64,000 bases of DNA from Vombatus ursinus (taxonomy: Eukaryota > Chordata > Mammalia > Diprotodontia > Vombatidae). The notes beneath the pieces are model-generated. The model saw only the letters and a program-made list of their open reading frames with translations. It had not been told where the DNA came from and did not search any database. Location: assembly GCF_900497805.2 (NCBI RefSeq), contig NW_020946557.1:4392833-4456832 (forward strand), written 5' to 3'. Each line of letters starts with the position of its first letter. The stretch's first letter is position 1. The position numbers and the translations under genes are program-made. Positions 45,241 to 58,221 of this stretch are shown here, in pieces.

Positions 45241-45779
45241 TCAGCCACAGTAATAATAATTTTAATATTCGCATTCATTTAGTATTTAGGCAAACTAAAG
45301 TGCCCTATGTGCATTACCATAGCCAAAGGATCTTAGCTATATTGGAGATATGTTAGTTTATACAATCATTCATGTGTATTGCAGAGGCTTAATTAATTTG
45401 TTTCCAGCTTACAAGACTAGGATTTCATAATGTCACCCTCTGTTCTATCTCCCATCCAACTATGTTTGCTATAGGGATTTTGCCTGGGGTGTATGGTAAA
45501 GGGAGAGAAATTTGTTTCTCTTATCTTTCAACTCATCTGCCCCTGGTGCTGCCTATGAGGACTAGTTGGTTGGTTGTAAATAGGGTCTTCTTTAATATAG
45601 CTATTTTGATTTGGGATTAATTTTTGGCAAAATCATCAAAATGGATTTTGGTCACTTCTTTTTTAAATTCCAACTTGCTTTTTTGGAGTTATTTCAGAAT
45701 GCTTAGTGTAGTTTAATCCTCATAAATAGTCCCTTCTTAAATCCCCTTCCTTGGTTCTTTAAGAAATTACTTGTATCAA
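45241..45779. other. Unassigned stretch
   Basis: Possible weak CORE-SINE trace near 45245-45430; otherwise nothing recognised. Confidence 0.35.
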
Positions 45780-46800
45780 TTACATTATAAATTATGAATT
45801 GATAAGTGGTCATAGGATGTGAACAGGCAGTTTTTCAACCAAGAAATCAAAACAATTTGTAGTCATATGAAAAAAATGCTCTAAATCATTATTGATGAGA
45901 GAAATGCAAATTAAAACAACCTTGAGATATCATTTTACACCCATCAGATTGGCTAAAATAATTGAAGGGGAAAGCAACAAATGTTGGAATGGATGTGGAA
46001 AAATTGGGACACTGATTCACTATTGGTAGAACTGTGAACTGATCCAACCATTTTGGAGAGCAATCTGGAATTATGCTCAAAGAGTTATTAAACTGCCTAT
46101 ACCATTTGACCCAGCGATACCACCACTAGGTCTATTCCCAAAGATGGTTAGGGGAAAAGGAAAAGAAACTATATGTTCTCAAATATTTAGAGCAGTTCTC
46201 TTTGTGGTGGCAAAGAACTAGAAATTGTAGGAATGTGTGTCAATTGGGGAATGGCCGAACAAGTTGTGGTATATGATTGTCATGGAATACTAGTGTGATA
46301 TAAGAAGTGTTGAGCTCATTGATTTTAGAAAAACATGGATAGACTTGCATGTAGTAATGAAGAACTAAATGAGCAGAACTAAGAAAATATTGTATACAGT
46401 AATGGCAATACTGTTTTAACAACAACTTTGAGTGACTAAATAATTTTGATTATTATAAATAACCAAATTAACTACAAAGAACCTATGAAGGTGCTATCTA
46501 TATCCAAGGAAAGAACCGATAAATAGAAGTATGTATAGAATGACTTTAAATATACATACATATATATGCATATATATATGTGTGTATACTTATGTATACT
46601 TGTGTCTAATGGTAGTCATATCTAGGGCAGGAAGGAGGGAAGAAAAAAGGGAAAAAAGTTACATGATAACTTTTTATAGATTTAAAAGAAATAACAATTT
46701 GTACATGATAGATTCACAGTATCATGTATAATTATGTGTTTTTAATTCCACTGTGTTATGGAAATGCTTGTTTTACTTCATAAATTAAAAATAAAATAAA
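45780..46800 (+). repeat. L1 ORF2 end and 3' UTR
   Basis: 'aagtggtcataggatgtgaa', 'atgcaaattaaaacaacctt', 'tggaatggatgtggaaaaat', 'ccatttgacccagcgatacc', 'gtgtcaattggggaatggcc', a TA/TG-rich patch (46545-46600), 'atggaaatgcttgttttact' and an A-rich tail. The family differs in its 3' UTR from the L1 at 42476 and matches the one at 34225. Confidence 0.85.
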
Positions 46801-47524
46801 TAAATTACTTGTATCTATGAATCCCTTTATTTTTATCTCTGCAGTCAGTCTCTAGCATAAGTGCTAGTCACTTTCCAACTGGACTACTAGATTTTCATTC
46901 TACTCAGAAAAATTGCTTCAGGCAGCGGCCTCCTCTGTGACCTAACTTGATCTAAAGCTCATCTTTCTTACCTGATTGGGCAACCAACCACTCATTCCTT
47001 TCTTCAAAGCATTTGCGCAGTTTCTCATTGCACTATGTATTAAGAATAAGCTTCCCTTTCTCCTCATATGTTCTATAGTAACAATCTATCAGGCAGCTTC
47101 AGATTCCTTATGCTAACTTGCCAATTTTCACAGTGTTTCAGTAGATTATTGGGTAACATGTGTACAGATACCCTAATTCTCCAACTGGATGTGTGATCTC
47201 ATCAATGTGCATCTTATTTCCAACAATATAGATCATAGAGTCTAAACACATTAGTAGTTCTACTAAGTATTTTCTACTTTAGGGATCCTTAGCCTTTTCT
47301 AGAAGATAAATATCTTTTTTATTTACTCACAGTGTTATTGACTACTAATATAAATTCTATTCAAATTGCTTAAAACAAGTAAAATTCTTCATACACAAGA
47401 GTGCAACAATGAATGTCATAAGCTAGTTTGCTAAAATTTTATTGTGTATTTAGTGTGAATCATTCTTATTCAGTCATTCAGGAAGAAAAGGAAGAAAAAG
47501 GAAGGTGCCAGGTAGATGTAAAAG
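46801..47524. other. Unassigned stretch
   Basis: No gene or repeat recognised. Confidence 0.4.
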
Positions 47525-47532
47525 AAAGGAGG

Positions 47533-47602
<70 letters not shown>

Positions 47603-47683
47603 GAGGAGGAGGAGAAGAAGAAGGAGGAGGAGGAGGATTGTAATGATGATGATAACGATGATGTTGATGATGATAATGATGAT
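47525..47683. repeat. Homopurine (GA)n(GGA)n followed by (GAT)n
   Basis: About 30 GA units (47538-47599), then GGA/GAA trimers to 47637, then GAT trimers to about 47683. The frames across it encode only Arg/Glu or Ser/Leu runs and are artefacts. Confidence 0.95.
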
Positions 47684-48124
47684 CTATCTGGTGCTTCAGA
47701 TCCCAAGGGAAGGGAGAAAGTCTCTGTATCTTTGAGGTATGGCTCCATGTACAGAATTCACCACAGTAAATAAAACTGTAGGATTTATTAGTAGCTTATG
47801 ACTACACTTTCAAAGGCTTCCAAAGACCTTGCTGCTGCACTTGCATTCTTGGGCATAAAGCATGCAAGGTAAAAATGATGTTTTTCCATAAAGCTATCTC
47901 CACATGTTTTGAAGCAAAATATAAGTAGGAAACTCATAATTTATGTATTTCTTAGTTTGAGATCTTGAGATTATATCTTTCAAAGTATAAAAATAATTAT
48001 TCAGTTGTTATCTGATAGTTGGATAAGGAATGGACATATGATTTCATTACGGGAACTTCTAGGTCAGTTAACTCCTTCTATCAATGCATGTCCACATGTT
48101 TTCAATAACTTATAGTCTTAAGGA
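47684..48124. other. Unassigned stretch
   Basis: Nothing recognised. Confidence 0.4.
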
Positions 48125-48222
48125 CTTTCCTAGACCACTGAGAGGTCAAAGGATTTGCCCAGGGTCATATAACCAGTTTGTGTCAGAGGAAGGACTTGAA
48201 GCTAGTTTCTCCTGGCTTCAAG
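48125..48222 (-). repeat. CORE-SINE fragment, antisense
   Basis: 'ggatttgcccagggtcatat', 'aaggacttgaagctagtttc'. It abuts a (CA)n run at 48228-48255. Confidence 0.6.

Positions 48223-48227
<5 letters not shown>

Positions 48228-48255
<28 letters not shown>
48228..48255. repeat. (CA)n microsatellite
   Basis: About 13 CA units. Confidence 0.95.
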
Positions 48256-48258
<3 letters not shown>

Positions 48259-50224
48259 TGTAAATATGTGTGTATATATTGCTTCTATTATTGGATACTT
48301 GAATGAATTGAAATCTTGTAAAAATAGCAAAGGAATAGTGTTAGATAGAAAACTTATTGACTTTTAAAGTTTGTGGTATAAAGAATATCATCAGAGATAA
48401 AGGAAGTGGGTTGGTTATGCAGCAGAATCCAGGGAAGCCCAGTGAAAGGTCTGAGTGCTTTATTGTTGTCCACAGAGTGTCAAAAATCTAAAGGAAGCCC
48501 CATCCATATTGGTTGTATAACTCATGATAGATTTGCCTGAGAACATGGGTAAGAGTTCCATAGGATAAGGATGAGTATTGATCTGCACTGTTGAAAGGAG
48601 TACCTCCATAAAGTAAACTCAAAAAGGCAAGTAATTTGCATTCTCAGGGATTTGGGCTGGTAGTCATTGTGATGGCAAGGAATGTCCCATTACTGAGTTG
48701 TTATCACTCAGGACTTTTTGCTTTCATTTCTCCAGCAGTGCTCAGCATATGGTAGGCACTTAATAGATACATATAGATTGATTAATTTTGCAAAGAATAA
48801 TTACTTACTGTTGAACATTGTTTCCCTTTCTTTGGTTTATATTTTTGGGGGAAAAGAACAAAAATCCTGATAATAGAGACACTCCTTCCCTGAAGGCAAC
48901 ATGAATTAATATTCAATGAATCAGAATTTTTCCCTCACTGAAACATTCAGTTATTTCAATGTGCCAGAAGCAAATATTTTATAGTAATAAAAATTAAATA
49001 TATGTTAGAATGCCCTCATACATAGTTGTAAAACATTCTGGCAAGAAGCTGATATATTTACATTCTTCAGATTGACCTACTGATAGACATAGCCTGGGGA
49101 AAAAGAAAGATGACAAGCATCCAATGTCCACTCTGTACAGTGAGGCCTAAGTAAGTCTAAGGAACATTGAAGGTTCTGTTCTGATAAAGTTTATGATGTC
49201 TAATTTTCAACAAGAGCTTTCCCTTACCGTCTTCCTCCAGAACTGTTAAATTAAGACAGAAAATTACATTTCATTTAGGCAGTTCTTGAGGACACATTTA
49301 AGTAGGATGACTTTGGGGAGGAACGATTTTATTTTTGTTGCCAAGGGAGAGTTTCGGTGCTCTTGAAAGTATGACTATGTTAACAAAATCAAGAGTTCAG
49401 CACAGAACATGCAGCTGTTATAGGCTAGCTACATTATTAAGTTATAGCTACTTATGAAGCTCTGTCAGTGCCATATGATTTGTGCCCTTGCCCTCTCCTT
49501 AGTGAAGACTACCGATGATGCACATTATCTTGATGAATCAGGGAAAGGCTCATTTCCTCTTTCAGTTGAGCAGAATTTGAACTAAGTTCTCTGGCTATAG
49601 AAAACAATGTTTCCCACTGTGCTCTTTCATTTTTAAAGGATTTTCAATTGCCCTATGCATCTATTCTTTTGTGTTATTACAGAGAACTTGAGGTTCATCT
49701 TACTTTTTTCTAGTACTTACATGTGAAGTTGCATTTTTGGGAAAAAATTTATTCTTATGAGTCACTTATGACTATAGCAATCAAAACTAGACAATGGCTA
49801 AATTATCAAATAGAAGGTCAGTGACCTTAATGCCTTTAATAGATTTGTTTCTCCTCCTTTCTGCTCATGCTTGCCTCTTTCCTTTATCAGACTCTAGTAT
49901 CTTCATATTACTTCCCAACTACTGAGAGTCCTTCACTAAAACTTTCTTATAATTCTATCCTTTCTGCAGAGTTATTTTGAGGAAAAGGATCATTTTTACA
50001 GATAAGAAATGGTTATTCCAGTTGTGAGTTACACCAAAGCCTATAGCAATAAATCAAATCTTTGTAGGTAATAACCTTCATCCTTAGACCTCTCATGATG
50101 CTTAGTCTATAACTCTCTAATATACTTAAGTAGTTTTGTGATTTCATTAATATAGGGAGGTCCTGGTGAGGAACTTCCTTTGCCAAACTAGATATGTACC
50201 TTCTCTGTACCTAATAGCCTTATT
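48256..50224. other. Mostly single-copy stretch
   Basis: A short L2 end lies at 48735-48795 ('catatggtaggcacttaata'). The rest, especially 49120-49620, is repeat-poor with varied composition. No coding frame is supported. Confidence 0.4.
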
Positions 50225-50345
50225 TTCTGGGGACACTGAGAGTTTAAATGACTTTCCCAACATCACATAGCCCATATGTGGCAAAGTCAGGACTTGAGGC
50301 TCTGAGTTCAGCTCTTTATCCACTGTGTCACACTGCTTATAATAT
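50225..50345 (-). repeat. CORE-SINE fragment, antisense
   Basis: 'aatgactttcccaacatcac', 'caggacttgaggctctgagt', 'tccactgtgtcacactgctt'. Confidence 0.6.
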
Positions 50346-50379
50346 TTCTGTAACATTGAGTATTATAGTATGTGTTTGT

Positions 50380-50512
50380 ATCACATCCTTTTACTTGACT
50401 GTAAGTTTCTTGAGGGTATGGCCTTTTTTATTTAAACTTTGTATGTCTCCAGTGCCCACCAGAATATTCGGCATATGTGAGGGATTTATAAATGATTGCT
50501 ATATAAGTATGT
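50380..50512 (+). repeat. L2 3' end
   Basis: 'actgtaagtttcttgagggt', 'ctccagtgcccaccagaata', 'gggatttataaatgattgct'. Confidence 0.65.
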
Positions 50513-50548
50513 AGCATATTTTCACAACACAGTTCTCTTTTCAATAAA

Positions 50549-50795
50549 TTATTGTTGTTGTTCAGTCATGTAGTTGCATCTACAGGACCCCATGTTTTTT
50601 GTCCATGAGGTTTTCTTGGCAAAGATACTGGCATGATTTGCCATTTATTTCTCCAGTGTGTCCCCATTTTACAGATGAGGTAGTAAGGCAAATGGGATTA
50701 AGTGACTTGTCCAGGAGTGTCTGAGGACAGATTTGTGCTTAGATTTTCCTGACTCCAGACCTAGTTCTCTGTCCACTGTACCACCACCATGATTA
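50549..50795 (-). mobile_element. RTE-tailed tRNA SINE, antisense
   Basis: Starts on plus with the (CAA)n complement 'ttgttgttgttcagtcatgt', then 'ggttttcttggcaaagatac', 'gggattaagtgacttgtcca', and ends in the tRNA head complement 'ctctgtccactgtaccacca'. Confidence 0.8.
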
Positions 50796-51767
50796 ATAAA
50801 TCATAACAACATAATTTCATTGTATTATTGTAATTTGTTCATTTTATTAGGGAATTCTTGGTTGAAAAGAATAGTGTCTGCATAATACCATAGCACCATG
50901 TGATAATCATGTTTAAACAAACTCCAAAACCTCAATGGATCTATAATTTCATTGATGCATATTCCCAAATTGAACCCATCCATGATACATATTGGTTAAA
51001 AGAAAAATGACATTTGAAATTATTTTCAAGTTCAATTAACATGGGTAGCAAGACTATAAATTCATCATTTCCCATAAAGAACATCTATGACAGTTTACAT
51101 TTGAAATATTTCAGATGTCTGAAGAGAAATATCTGGTGTTTTGTATCATTCAAAATACATTAGTCATCCTAGACTCAAAATAGTTATAATGCCATGACAA
51201 AAGTTTTGATGGTAGGATTAATGAATTTTTACACAAAGAAGGAAATATGTAGAGAAACTACTTGTAGCTTTTTCAGGGTTTAGTGATCATGTATTTCTGA
51301 AGCTTCTGAAAGATGCCTTAAGTAAAACCAGGGAGTAGCTGAACAGCTAAGAGAATCAATTTCAACATCTGTTAGCATACTATATGTACATATATATGTA
51401 ATATGTATATATATATATATTTTTAATATGTATATATATATGATGAGTGCTCAATAACAATTTATTAAGTACCTGCTTCAAAAGTGTTTTGATTGATTTA
51501 GAATGGCTTAAAAGACAAAAAATGTAGAGGGTAGAGTTACTCCTGTTTAGAGTTTTTTTTGAAGTTCAGGAGATCTTGAATTGCCATGTTTTTCAGGGTC
51601 CTTCTCCCCACTACCCCCTCATGACATATCTATAGTTTAATATTTATTTTAGCTATTAAGCATTTCAACAATCTTTACAATACCCCTTTAAAGAAGAACA
51701 TGGGCATGAACAAGAATTCCATGGGGTGAAGAGTGAATGGGCATTATCTGCTTCTTTGCATTAATAA
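50796..51767. other. Unassigned stretch with TA microsatellite
   Basis: TA/TATG run at 51385-51442; otherwise unassigned. Confidence 0.4.
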
Positions 51768-51968
51768 ATAGGAGGCATTATGGAAAAGTGGATAGAATAT
51801 AACCTCTGAAATGAGAAGATTTGGGTTCAAATTCCATTTCTGACCCCACCTGCATGACCTTGAGTCAGTCTCTTAAGTGCCCTCAGCCTCAGTTTCCTCA
51901 CATGTAAAATGAGGGGGTTGGGTAGATGGCCTGTGAGATCCCTTAATCCTCAAAAACTATGATTTTAT
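51768..51968 (+). repeat. CORE-SINE
   Basis: 'aggcattatggaaaagtgga', 'gggttcaaattccatttctg', 'ctcagcctcagtttcctcac', 'atcccttaatcctcaaaaac'. Confidence 0.75.
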
Positions 51969-52189
51969 AGTGTCAGAGAAATTGAAGTATTTTTAAATCT
52001 ATTAATTAAAACTGATTATAAGATCACAAATTTAAAGACTTTAAAACTGGAACAGATATTGCTGTCATCTAGAATGAGCCTCTCATTTCTGGGAAGAGGA
52101 ATTGTGACCCACAAAGGTTAAGCAACTTTCCCAAAGCCCACATAAATCTACATCATAATGTTCCATAAGAAAATATGTCCCTTGCTTTT

Positions 52190-52332
52190 GCTCTGTTCAG
52201 CCCATCTAAATGTTACTCATCCTTGAAAGCCTAGATCAAGTTCCACTTTGCACACTTCAACCAATATTAACCCCTTTCCTTGATTACCATTGATAGGTAG
52301 CACACATAGTATTGACATCTTATCTTCTTAGG
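52190..52332 (+). repeat. L2/L3-type 3' region, left part
   Basis: 'tactcatccttgaaagccta', 'gatcaagttccactttgcac'. It continues after the CORE-SINE at 52545. Confidence 0.6.
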
Positions 52333-52535
52333 CTAATACAACTAGAGCTGGTAGAGACATTAGAGATTACCTAGTCCAGTTCCCTTATTTTACTAGGGAG
52401 GGAACCAAGATCCAAGAGGTTAACTGACTTGGCCAAAGTTATATACAAGCTAGCAAATGACTAGAGCTCAAAGTCAGGAGCTATCTCAATACAAAGCTAG
52501 TGCTCTTTCCTCTTTGTCATATTGGTATCTAGTTA
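52333..52535 (-). repeat. CORE-SINE nested in L2, antisense
   Basis: 'actagagctggtagagacat', 'agattacctagtccagttcc', 'gttaactgacttggccaaag', 'agtgctctttcctctttgtc'. Confidence 0.7.
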
Positions 52536-52544
52536 TATTTAATT

Positions 52545-52715
52545 TGGCAGCGAATTGCAGGCTGTCTTATGTTGTTCTCTACTTTATTTGAGCAACTCTT
52601 GTCTTCTCAACAAATTATAAAGTCCTTGAGAGATTGGACTTTACCATGTCATCTTTTTTTTTTTTCAATCTCCTAGCACTTAGAGGGTATTCAAATGCTT
52701 GGTGGACTAAATTGA
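52545..52715 (+). repeat. L2/L3-type 3' end, right part
   Basis: 'aaattataaagtccttgaga', T-run, 'ctcctagcacttagagggta', 'ttcaaatgcttggtgga'. Confidence 0.6.
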
Positions 52716-53387
52716 AATAAGTCCAAAGGTTTTATTTCTCAATGATTTCTTCAATTGCACTAAAAGCATTTTGTTTAACAAAAATCACATTATTACTAAT
52801 GTTGCCATGATTCCTAAAACAATATAACTCTCCAACCTCCCTTTCAATATGTAATATAGAGAAAAATGCAGGACAGAGAACCATTTCCAAGCCAATTGCC
52901 TGGGTTGGGGGTTATATCGGTTCTTTAATTCTTCCTGCCCTTCCAGTCATTTCATTGGTCATTAGCACCTTAATAAGTGTGTTGGCAGAGGAAGGAAAAA
53001 AAGAAATAAAACTCAATCAGATAATTTTCTTTTTTTGTTAGCAGACGAGGGAAAAAATAAAGGTTGGTGATTGAAGGTGTTGGCTAAAATGAGATTTGGG
53101 CTTTTTCTATTTCAATTTTCCTTGCTCTTCTTATCTGCCCATTACTACAGATAATTAAAGTTGGTTTTCCTTCAGGAGGATGATTTGGTCCTTTGATTCA
53201 TTTGTGATTAGAAGAAAGTAGTTGTATTTATCAGGAAAATATATATTGTGAAGGGCAAATGAATACAAGTTGAGTCTGCTCCTGCACTGTCTCAGGTTTT
53301 CTTGCACATTTTTGGTATTCTGATTGGAAGAACAGCACAGCAAGGTGGAAATGTGGACAGATAATCTTCCATTTGAACCTTGTTTAT
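52716..53387. other. Unassigned stretch
   Basis: No repeat or gene recognised. Confidence 0.4.
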
Positions 53388-53618
53388 AGGCAGCATGGTA
53401 TAATGGATCAAGCATGGAGTGAGGAAGGTTTAGATTCAAATTTCATTCCAAATGCTTATGAACTATATGTCCCTGTGTAAATCACTTAAACTCATTGAAA
53501 CTCACTCTTTCTCATCTGTAATTAGAGATAACTATAGTACCTCCCTATCCAGAGTGTTGTGAATAGCAAATGAGACAATCCATAAAAAGGGCTTTGAAAA
53601 CTTTAAAGTGTTATATTA
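53388..53618 (+). repeat. CORE-SINE (MAR/MON type), near complete
   Basis: tRNA-like head 'ggcagcatggtataatggat', 'tagattcaaatttcattcca', CORE 'taaatcacttaaactcattg', tail 'aagggctttgaaaactttaa'. Confidence 0.75.
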
Positions 53619-53875
53619 CTTGTTCAGTCATTCAGTTGTGTCCAACTCTTTGTGACTCCATTGACAGCAGCATACCATTGCTGTTCATGGGGTTTTCTTG
53701 GCTAAGATACTGGAATGGGATTGCTATTTCCTTCTCCAGTGGATTAAGGCAATCAGAGGTTAAGTGACTTGCCCAGGGTTACATAGGTAATAAGTGTCTG
53801 AGGCTGGATTTAAACTCGGGTCTTGCTAACTCCAGGCCCAGGATTCTATCCACTGAGCCATCTAGCTGCCTACTA
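53619..53875 (-). mobile_element. RTE-tailed tRNA SINE, antisense
   Basis: 'ttgttcagtcattcagttgt', 'gactccattgacagcagcat', 'ggggttttcttggctaagat', 'ttaagtgacttgcccagggt', 'ttctatccactgagccatct'. It abuts the CORE-SINE at 53618. Confidence 0.85.
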
Positions 53876-54265
53876 TTATTATGGCTGTGATTAAAATAAA
53901 TCTTTCTTCTGATGTTTTTGTTGGAGTTCAGAGAGAAATAGTCCTAACACAAGTCACTATCTCGCTATTTTTCTTTCATATTTAATATTCTGTAAACTTG
54001 TATCAGAAGATAAAATCATGATTATTTATAACTCAATAAAAGTATGAGGATATAAGTTCACTTACTGCATCTTTCAGTAGTAGTCAGAACCATGTCAATG
54101 ATTTACAGCTTATCCCAATCACATGTGGTTTTGATTTCTTCCTTTAGGTCTTTACATTTTGAAAGTTTTTTTTTTATTCCATGTAGCTTAGAGACTAAAA
54201 TGATTATAATTATAATGAAAATGTAAAAGTAAAATCAGTAACTTCACCCAGATAATGCAAACAGA
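53876..54265. other. Unassigned stretch
   Basis: Nothing recognised. Confidence 0.4.
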
Positions 54266-54436
54266 GAATACAGTTTGGCTATGTGTATGTATGTATGTGT
54301 ACAAACAACTATTTACCTACTTTATTTATACACAATACATGCACACACATGTATGTGTATGTATATATACACACACATACATACATACATACATGTATAT
54401 GTGTATATATATATATATAAAGAGAGAGAGAGAGAA
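54266..54436. repeat. Compound TATG/CATA/TA/GA microsatellite
   Basis: Several alternating simple-repeat patches, ending in a GA run. The reading frame over it is an artefact. Confidence 0.9.
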
Positions 54437-54484
54437 TTTTAAGCAAAAGGCTATTTTGATCTAAAGTATTCAATGCAATTTTAA

Positions 54485-54622
54485 AAACATTCTTTAAGCA
54501 ATTCCTACATGCTAAATTTTAGGCATATAAAAACAAAAATAGAACAATCCTTGCCCTCAAGGAGTTTTCATTCTAATATGGGGAAAGAACATAGTGGCAA
54601 ATCTGTTAAAGTAAAATATATA
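54485..54622 (-). repeat. L2 3' end, antisense
   Basis: 'gcaattcctacatgctaaat', 'atccttgccctcaaggagtt', 'ttcattctaatatggggaaa'. Confidence 0.65.
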
Positions 54623-56764
54623 CAAAGGTAAAATATTACTTCCTCATTTCACTGTACTTATAGGCATAGATTAAGTTTTGTTTCTAGAACTGGGTCTATT
54701 TCTTATTATAAAAATTATTTTATGCTTTGAAATTTAGAAGAATTTGTTTTCCAGACCTACAAACAATGTCTTCATCTCTAAAGCAGTTAGGTCAGCTCTG
54801 ATCTGATTTGAGTGTAAAGTGTTAAACCATTTTATCAAGTACTGGCAATTTGGCCAAATAACATCTGCTACAGCTCAAAGAAAAACTGTTAAAGTGAAAT
54901 GAATGCTTGTTCTTCTCTTCCAAGTTACTAATTTCATTAAGAAAATTAGATTTATCCAAGGCATAATTGACACAAAATTGTAATTCAGAGACTTGTCATT
55001 AAAAATTAAGCATATAGGAAAACAACAGGAAACAAACCTTGACTACCCATCCCTTGACTAAGTACATGGGGAGGAAAAAGCTACAAAGATATAACAACCT
55101 GGTATGCTAAGAGAATTAGTAGATATGATATTATGAAACACTCTGTTCTTAAAGAAAAATGTTATTGAATATTTCCCACAAATTTTCAAAAAAAAAGAGT
55201 TACTTCTATTTATATAGAGTATTACATCTGGGTAATTGTATTTTTATTAAATGTGATAATCAATAGATAAATCATGTGCTAGAATGGTATTCACACAATG
55301 CCAAGAAACCTAGAATAATCCCTTTAGCATATGGAGTAGACCCCTTTGAAGGATTTACAAGAAGACATGGACAAGAATGAGTGGGAATTGTTGGGTTGCA
55401 ATTTGTAACCTTGGAGGTTATGCCCACAATGATATCATAGAGACACTGAAACACTAAATTATATTTACTTTTAAAGTACTTCATGATTAATTTGGAGAGT
55501 CTCTAGAGAAGCAATCTCCAATTTTTTTCTTATTGTATGTAAAATTATTTTTTACACATATCTCCCCTCCCCCATGTAGTTTATGCACAATTAGGGAAAT
55601 TGGTTGGTGTTGAACCTGTCATTTCATTGATATAGGGAATTCTTAGGAGTAGTAATTCCCTCTAGTAGTGAAGCTAATTAAGAAATAATTGGTAACATTG
55701 AAGAAATAAGTTTCAATTGCATAAAGACTGAGGCTGAGAAATAAGTTAAATAAAGAAAGTTGAATGAGAAAAATATGTATTAAAGGTGAAATGATTGTTC
55801 CAAGGTTAGATAGCTAGTTAGCAGCTGGCTAGATGTGACTTCTCGTTACTTAAGATACAAATTGTTGTTTACCAAATGTGACGATCATTTCCCCCTTTTA
55901 AAATTTCTACCAACCATTTTATTTTCTTTTTATCTTCTCCCATCCCTCTGGAGTTCTCAAAGGTTTCATTCATTCACTTCACCAAACTTGTTTTTTTCTA
56001 TTCTTCTTTCTACACTTGGTACATATAGTGATAGTTACTATTTTTCCTTCTTCATGGCCTTGATTAGAATTCTCCATTACTGAACATATTGCTTCAACAG
56101 TTACTCACATTCTCATCTCAAGCACATGTTTTATTTATAGAATGTAAGAAAACAAAATCACTGTTCTCAGAACAAATAGCTTCATTCTAAAAGTGAAAGG
56201 TGAAGGTGAAGGACATTTGTAGTTCTGCTTTTTCAGGTTGCCTTTGGAGCTTTGTCTGCAGAGGTACCCTGGAACCTTCCAAGACTTTATTGGCTGTTTT
56301 GGCTCTCATCAGTGGTTCTGTAACATAAATTTTATTTTGGAATTTTCTAAAAGGAGCTTTACCAACTTGCATATAATCACACATGAATGTACCTCTAAAC
56401 GTACCTATGTGTCCCTACTTAAAAATGTAGCTTAAAAAGGAGAAAACATATATTATTGCAGTAAAACAAAAGTTTTGCTTTTGCTGCAGTGAAACAAAAT
56501 CCTTGACCTAATGTTTTACATTCATGGGTATAAAAACATGCTGCCCTGGTTTTGTTATAGTCAGCTCTAAACAAAACCAACCTAAGTTTAAAAGTAGAAT
56601 AATGCCATGAATTAAAGCATTTTTCTAAAGTTGTTTTTAAAGCAGACATATCTTTCTTTTTATTTCTTCTTTTCAAGTCCAATCTTATTCTATAAGAATC
56701 CCTAGCCTTTTTTTAAAAAGTCATTACATTTTACTGTTATTTGCTTAATCTCTACTGAAGCCCC
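54623..56764. other. Mostly single-copy AT-rich stretch
   Basis: About 2.1 kb without recognised repeats apart from a weak CORE-SINE scrap near 55785-55830. No coding frame is supported. Confidence 0.4.
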
Positions 56765-56958
56765 ATGTCAGCATAGTACAGTGGAAAAAACACTAGCCCT
56801 GAAGTCAGATAACCTTGATTTCAAATTCTGTCTCTAAAACTAACTACCTGTGTGACCTTGGGAAAAATCACTTAACCTCTCTGGGTCAGAGTTTCTTCAT
56901 CTGTCAAACAAGGTCGGACTAAATGGCTTCTGAGCGGCTTTTTAACAATTAATGTAAT
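56765..56958 (+). repeat. CORE-SINE
   Basis: 'gcatagtacagtggaaaaaa', 'gatttcaaattctgtctcta', 'gtgtgaccttgggaaaaatc', 'gtttcttcatctgtcaaaca'. Confidence 0.75.
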
Positions 56959-57934
56959 CTAGTATGATCTCATTGTGGCATAGAGATGACCTTGGTTTCT
57001 GGATGGTTCTGATGGTGCAGGACACATTCTGACAGGTTTAACCAAGATAAACCAGCTTCATGTTTATCCTAGGCAAAGGACTCAGTGTTTGTTGTCTGAC
57101 AGCTGACTTTGCTACGTTTTGAAAAGCTTATAACCAGAGGGTTCAGTAGTAGGCACTGCTGATAAGGAGGAGAAGAAGGAGAAGGAAGAAAAGGTGGAGT
57201 ATGGGGATGAGGACAGTTAAAGTAATTCCTAAACATCCTCCACAATGAATAGATGGGGATGCAGCCAATATTGACGGAGGGCTATGCTCACTAATGAAAT
57301 CAAGGAACCTAGAAATATTGAAGTGTTGTTTAATATCGATGAGATGCCCTCCCTCCAAAACGTTCCATGTTGGCATCTGGTTCTGAAAAATCAAGTGAAT
57401 TACAATGCAATTGGTTCGGGATTTTTTGGAAAACTTTGCAGCACACTTTGAGATGATTGGATATATTCTAGGCTGTTTCAAAACCAAGGATGAAGACTGT
57501 TTTTTCCTGAGCTACCCTAGAGCCCCAGTAACAGCAAAGGTAGCTTTGCATATAACTCCCATTTTTATGCTATTTGTCTAGCTAGTAATTGAAGTTTGTC
57601 TTTGGCATCCTGTATCCCTCCTTCTTGTCAGCCTTAGCCTTTCCCATGCCCTTCATGCCTCAAATGCACCCCTCTCCAAAGTCCCTTTTCTCCATCAAGT
57701 ACCTAATGCCCTCCTGCTCCTAAGCCTGTTTTATCCGTATCCTCAAACAGGAAAGGATAAAATTTCAGTCACTTAAATTCATTTATTATGGATTTTAATG
57801 TGTTAGCTGTCCAAGACATTTGAATTTTAAATCTTTATCTTTCTACTTAAAGAAATAAATCTGGTTTCTATTATAGACATTTCAGGCATTAGTGAATTTT
57901 TCGAATAAGGAAAGATGTTTAAGGGAAAAGAGAA
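56959..57934. other. Unassigned stretch
   Basis: Includes a GGA/GAA-rich patch near 57165-57200. The 114-codon minus frame at 57143 has a Leu-run from that patch and no domain. Confidence 0.4.
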
Positions 57935-58110
57935 CTTTGGAGCTGAGTGCCACTTCAGAACTCTGATAAAAAAATCTATTACCTACCTGTGTGATTTTGG
58001 ATTAGTCACTAAACTTCTCTGTGCCTCAGCATCCTAATCTATAGAAAAAAAGGGAAGGGGTGTGTGTACCAGAAGAACTCTAAGGTTCTAAAAAATCCTA
58101 ATAGATTGAT
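57935..58110 (+). repeat. CORE-SINE
   Basis: 'gctgagtgccacttcagaac', 'ctacctgtgtgattttggat', 'ttctctgtgcctcagcatcc'. Confidence 0.6.
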
Positions 58111-58221
58111 TTATTGAAAAAATATGGAATCATACCAGCCTTAAATAGAATCCCTATTTAGTTGGGTGATCAGGGATAGTAGTGGTAGTGTCCTAAAGGA
58201 TACTTCCATAATTTCCCAGAC

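Noticed and set aside
47428-47748. Arg/Glu-rich and Ser/Leu-rich frames
   Set aside because: Direct translations of the GA/GGA/GAT simple repeat.
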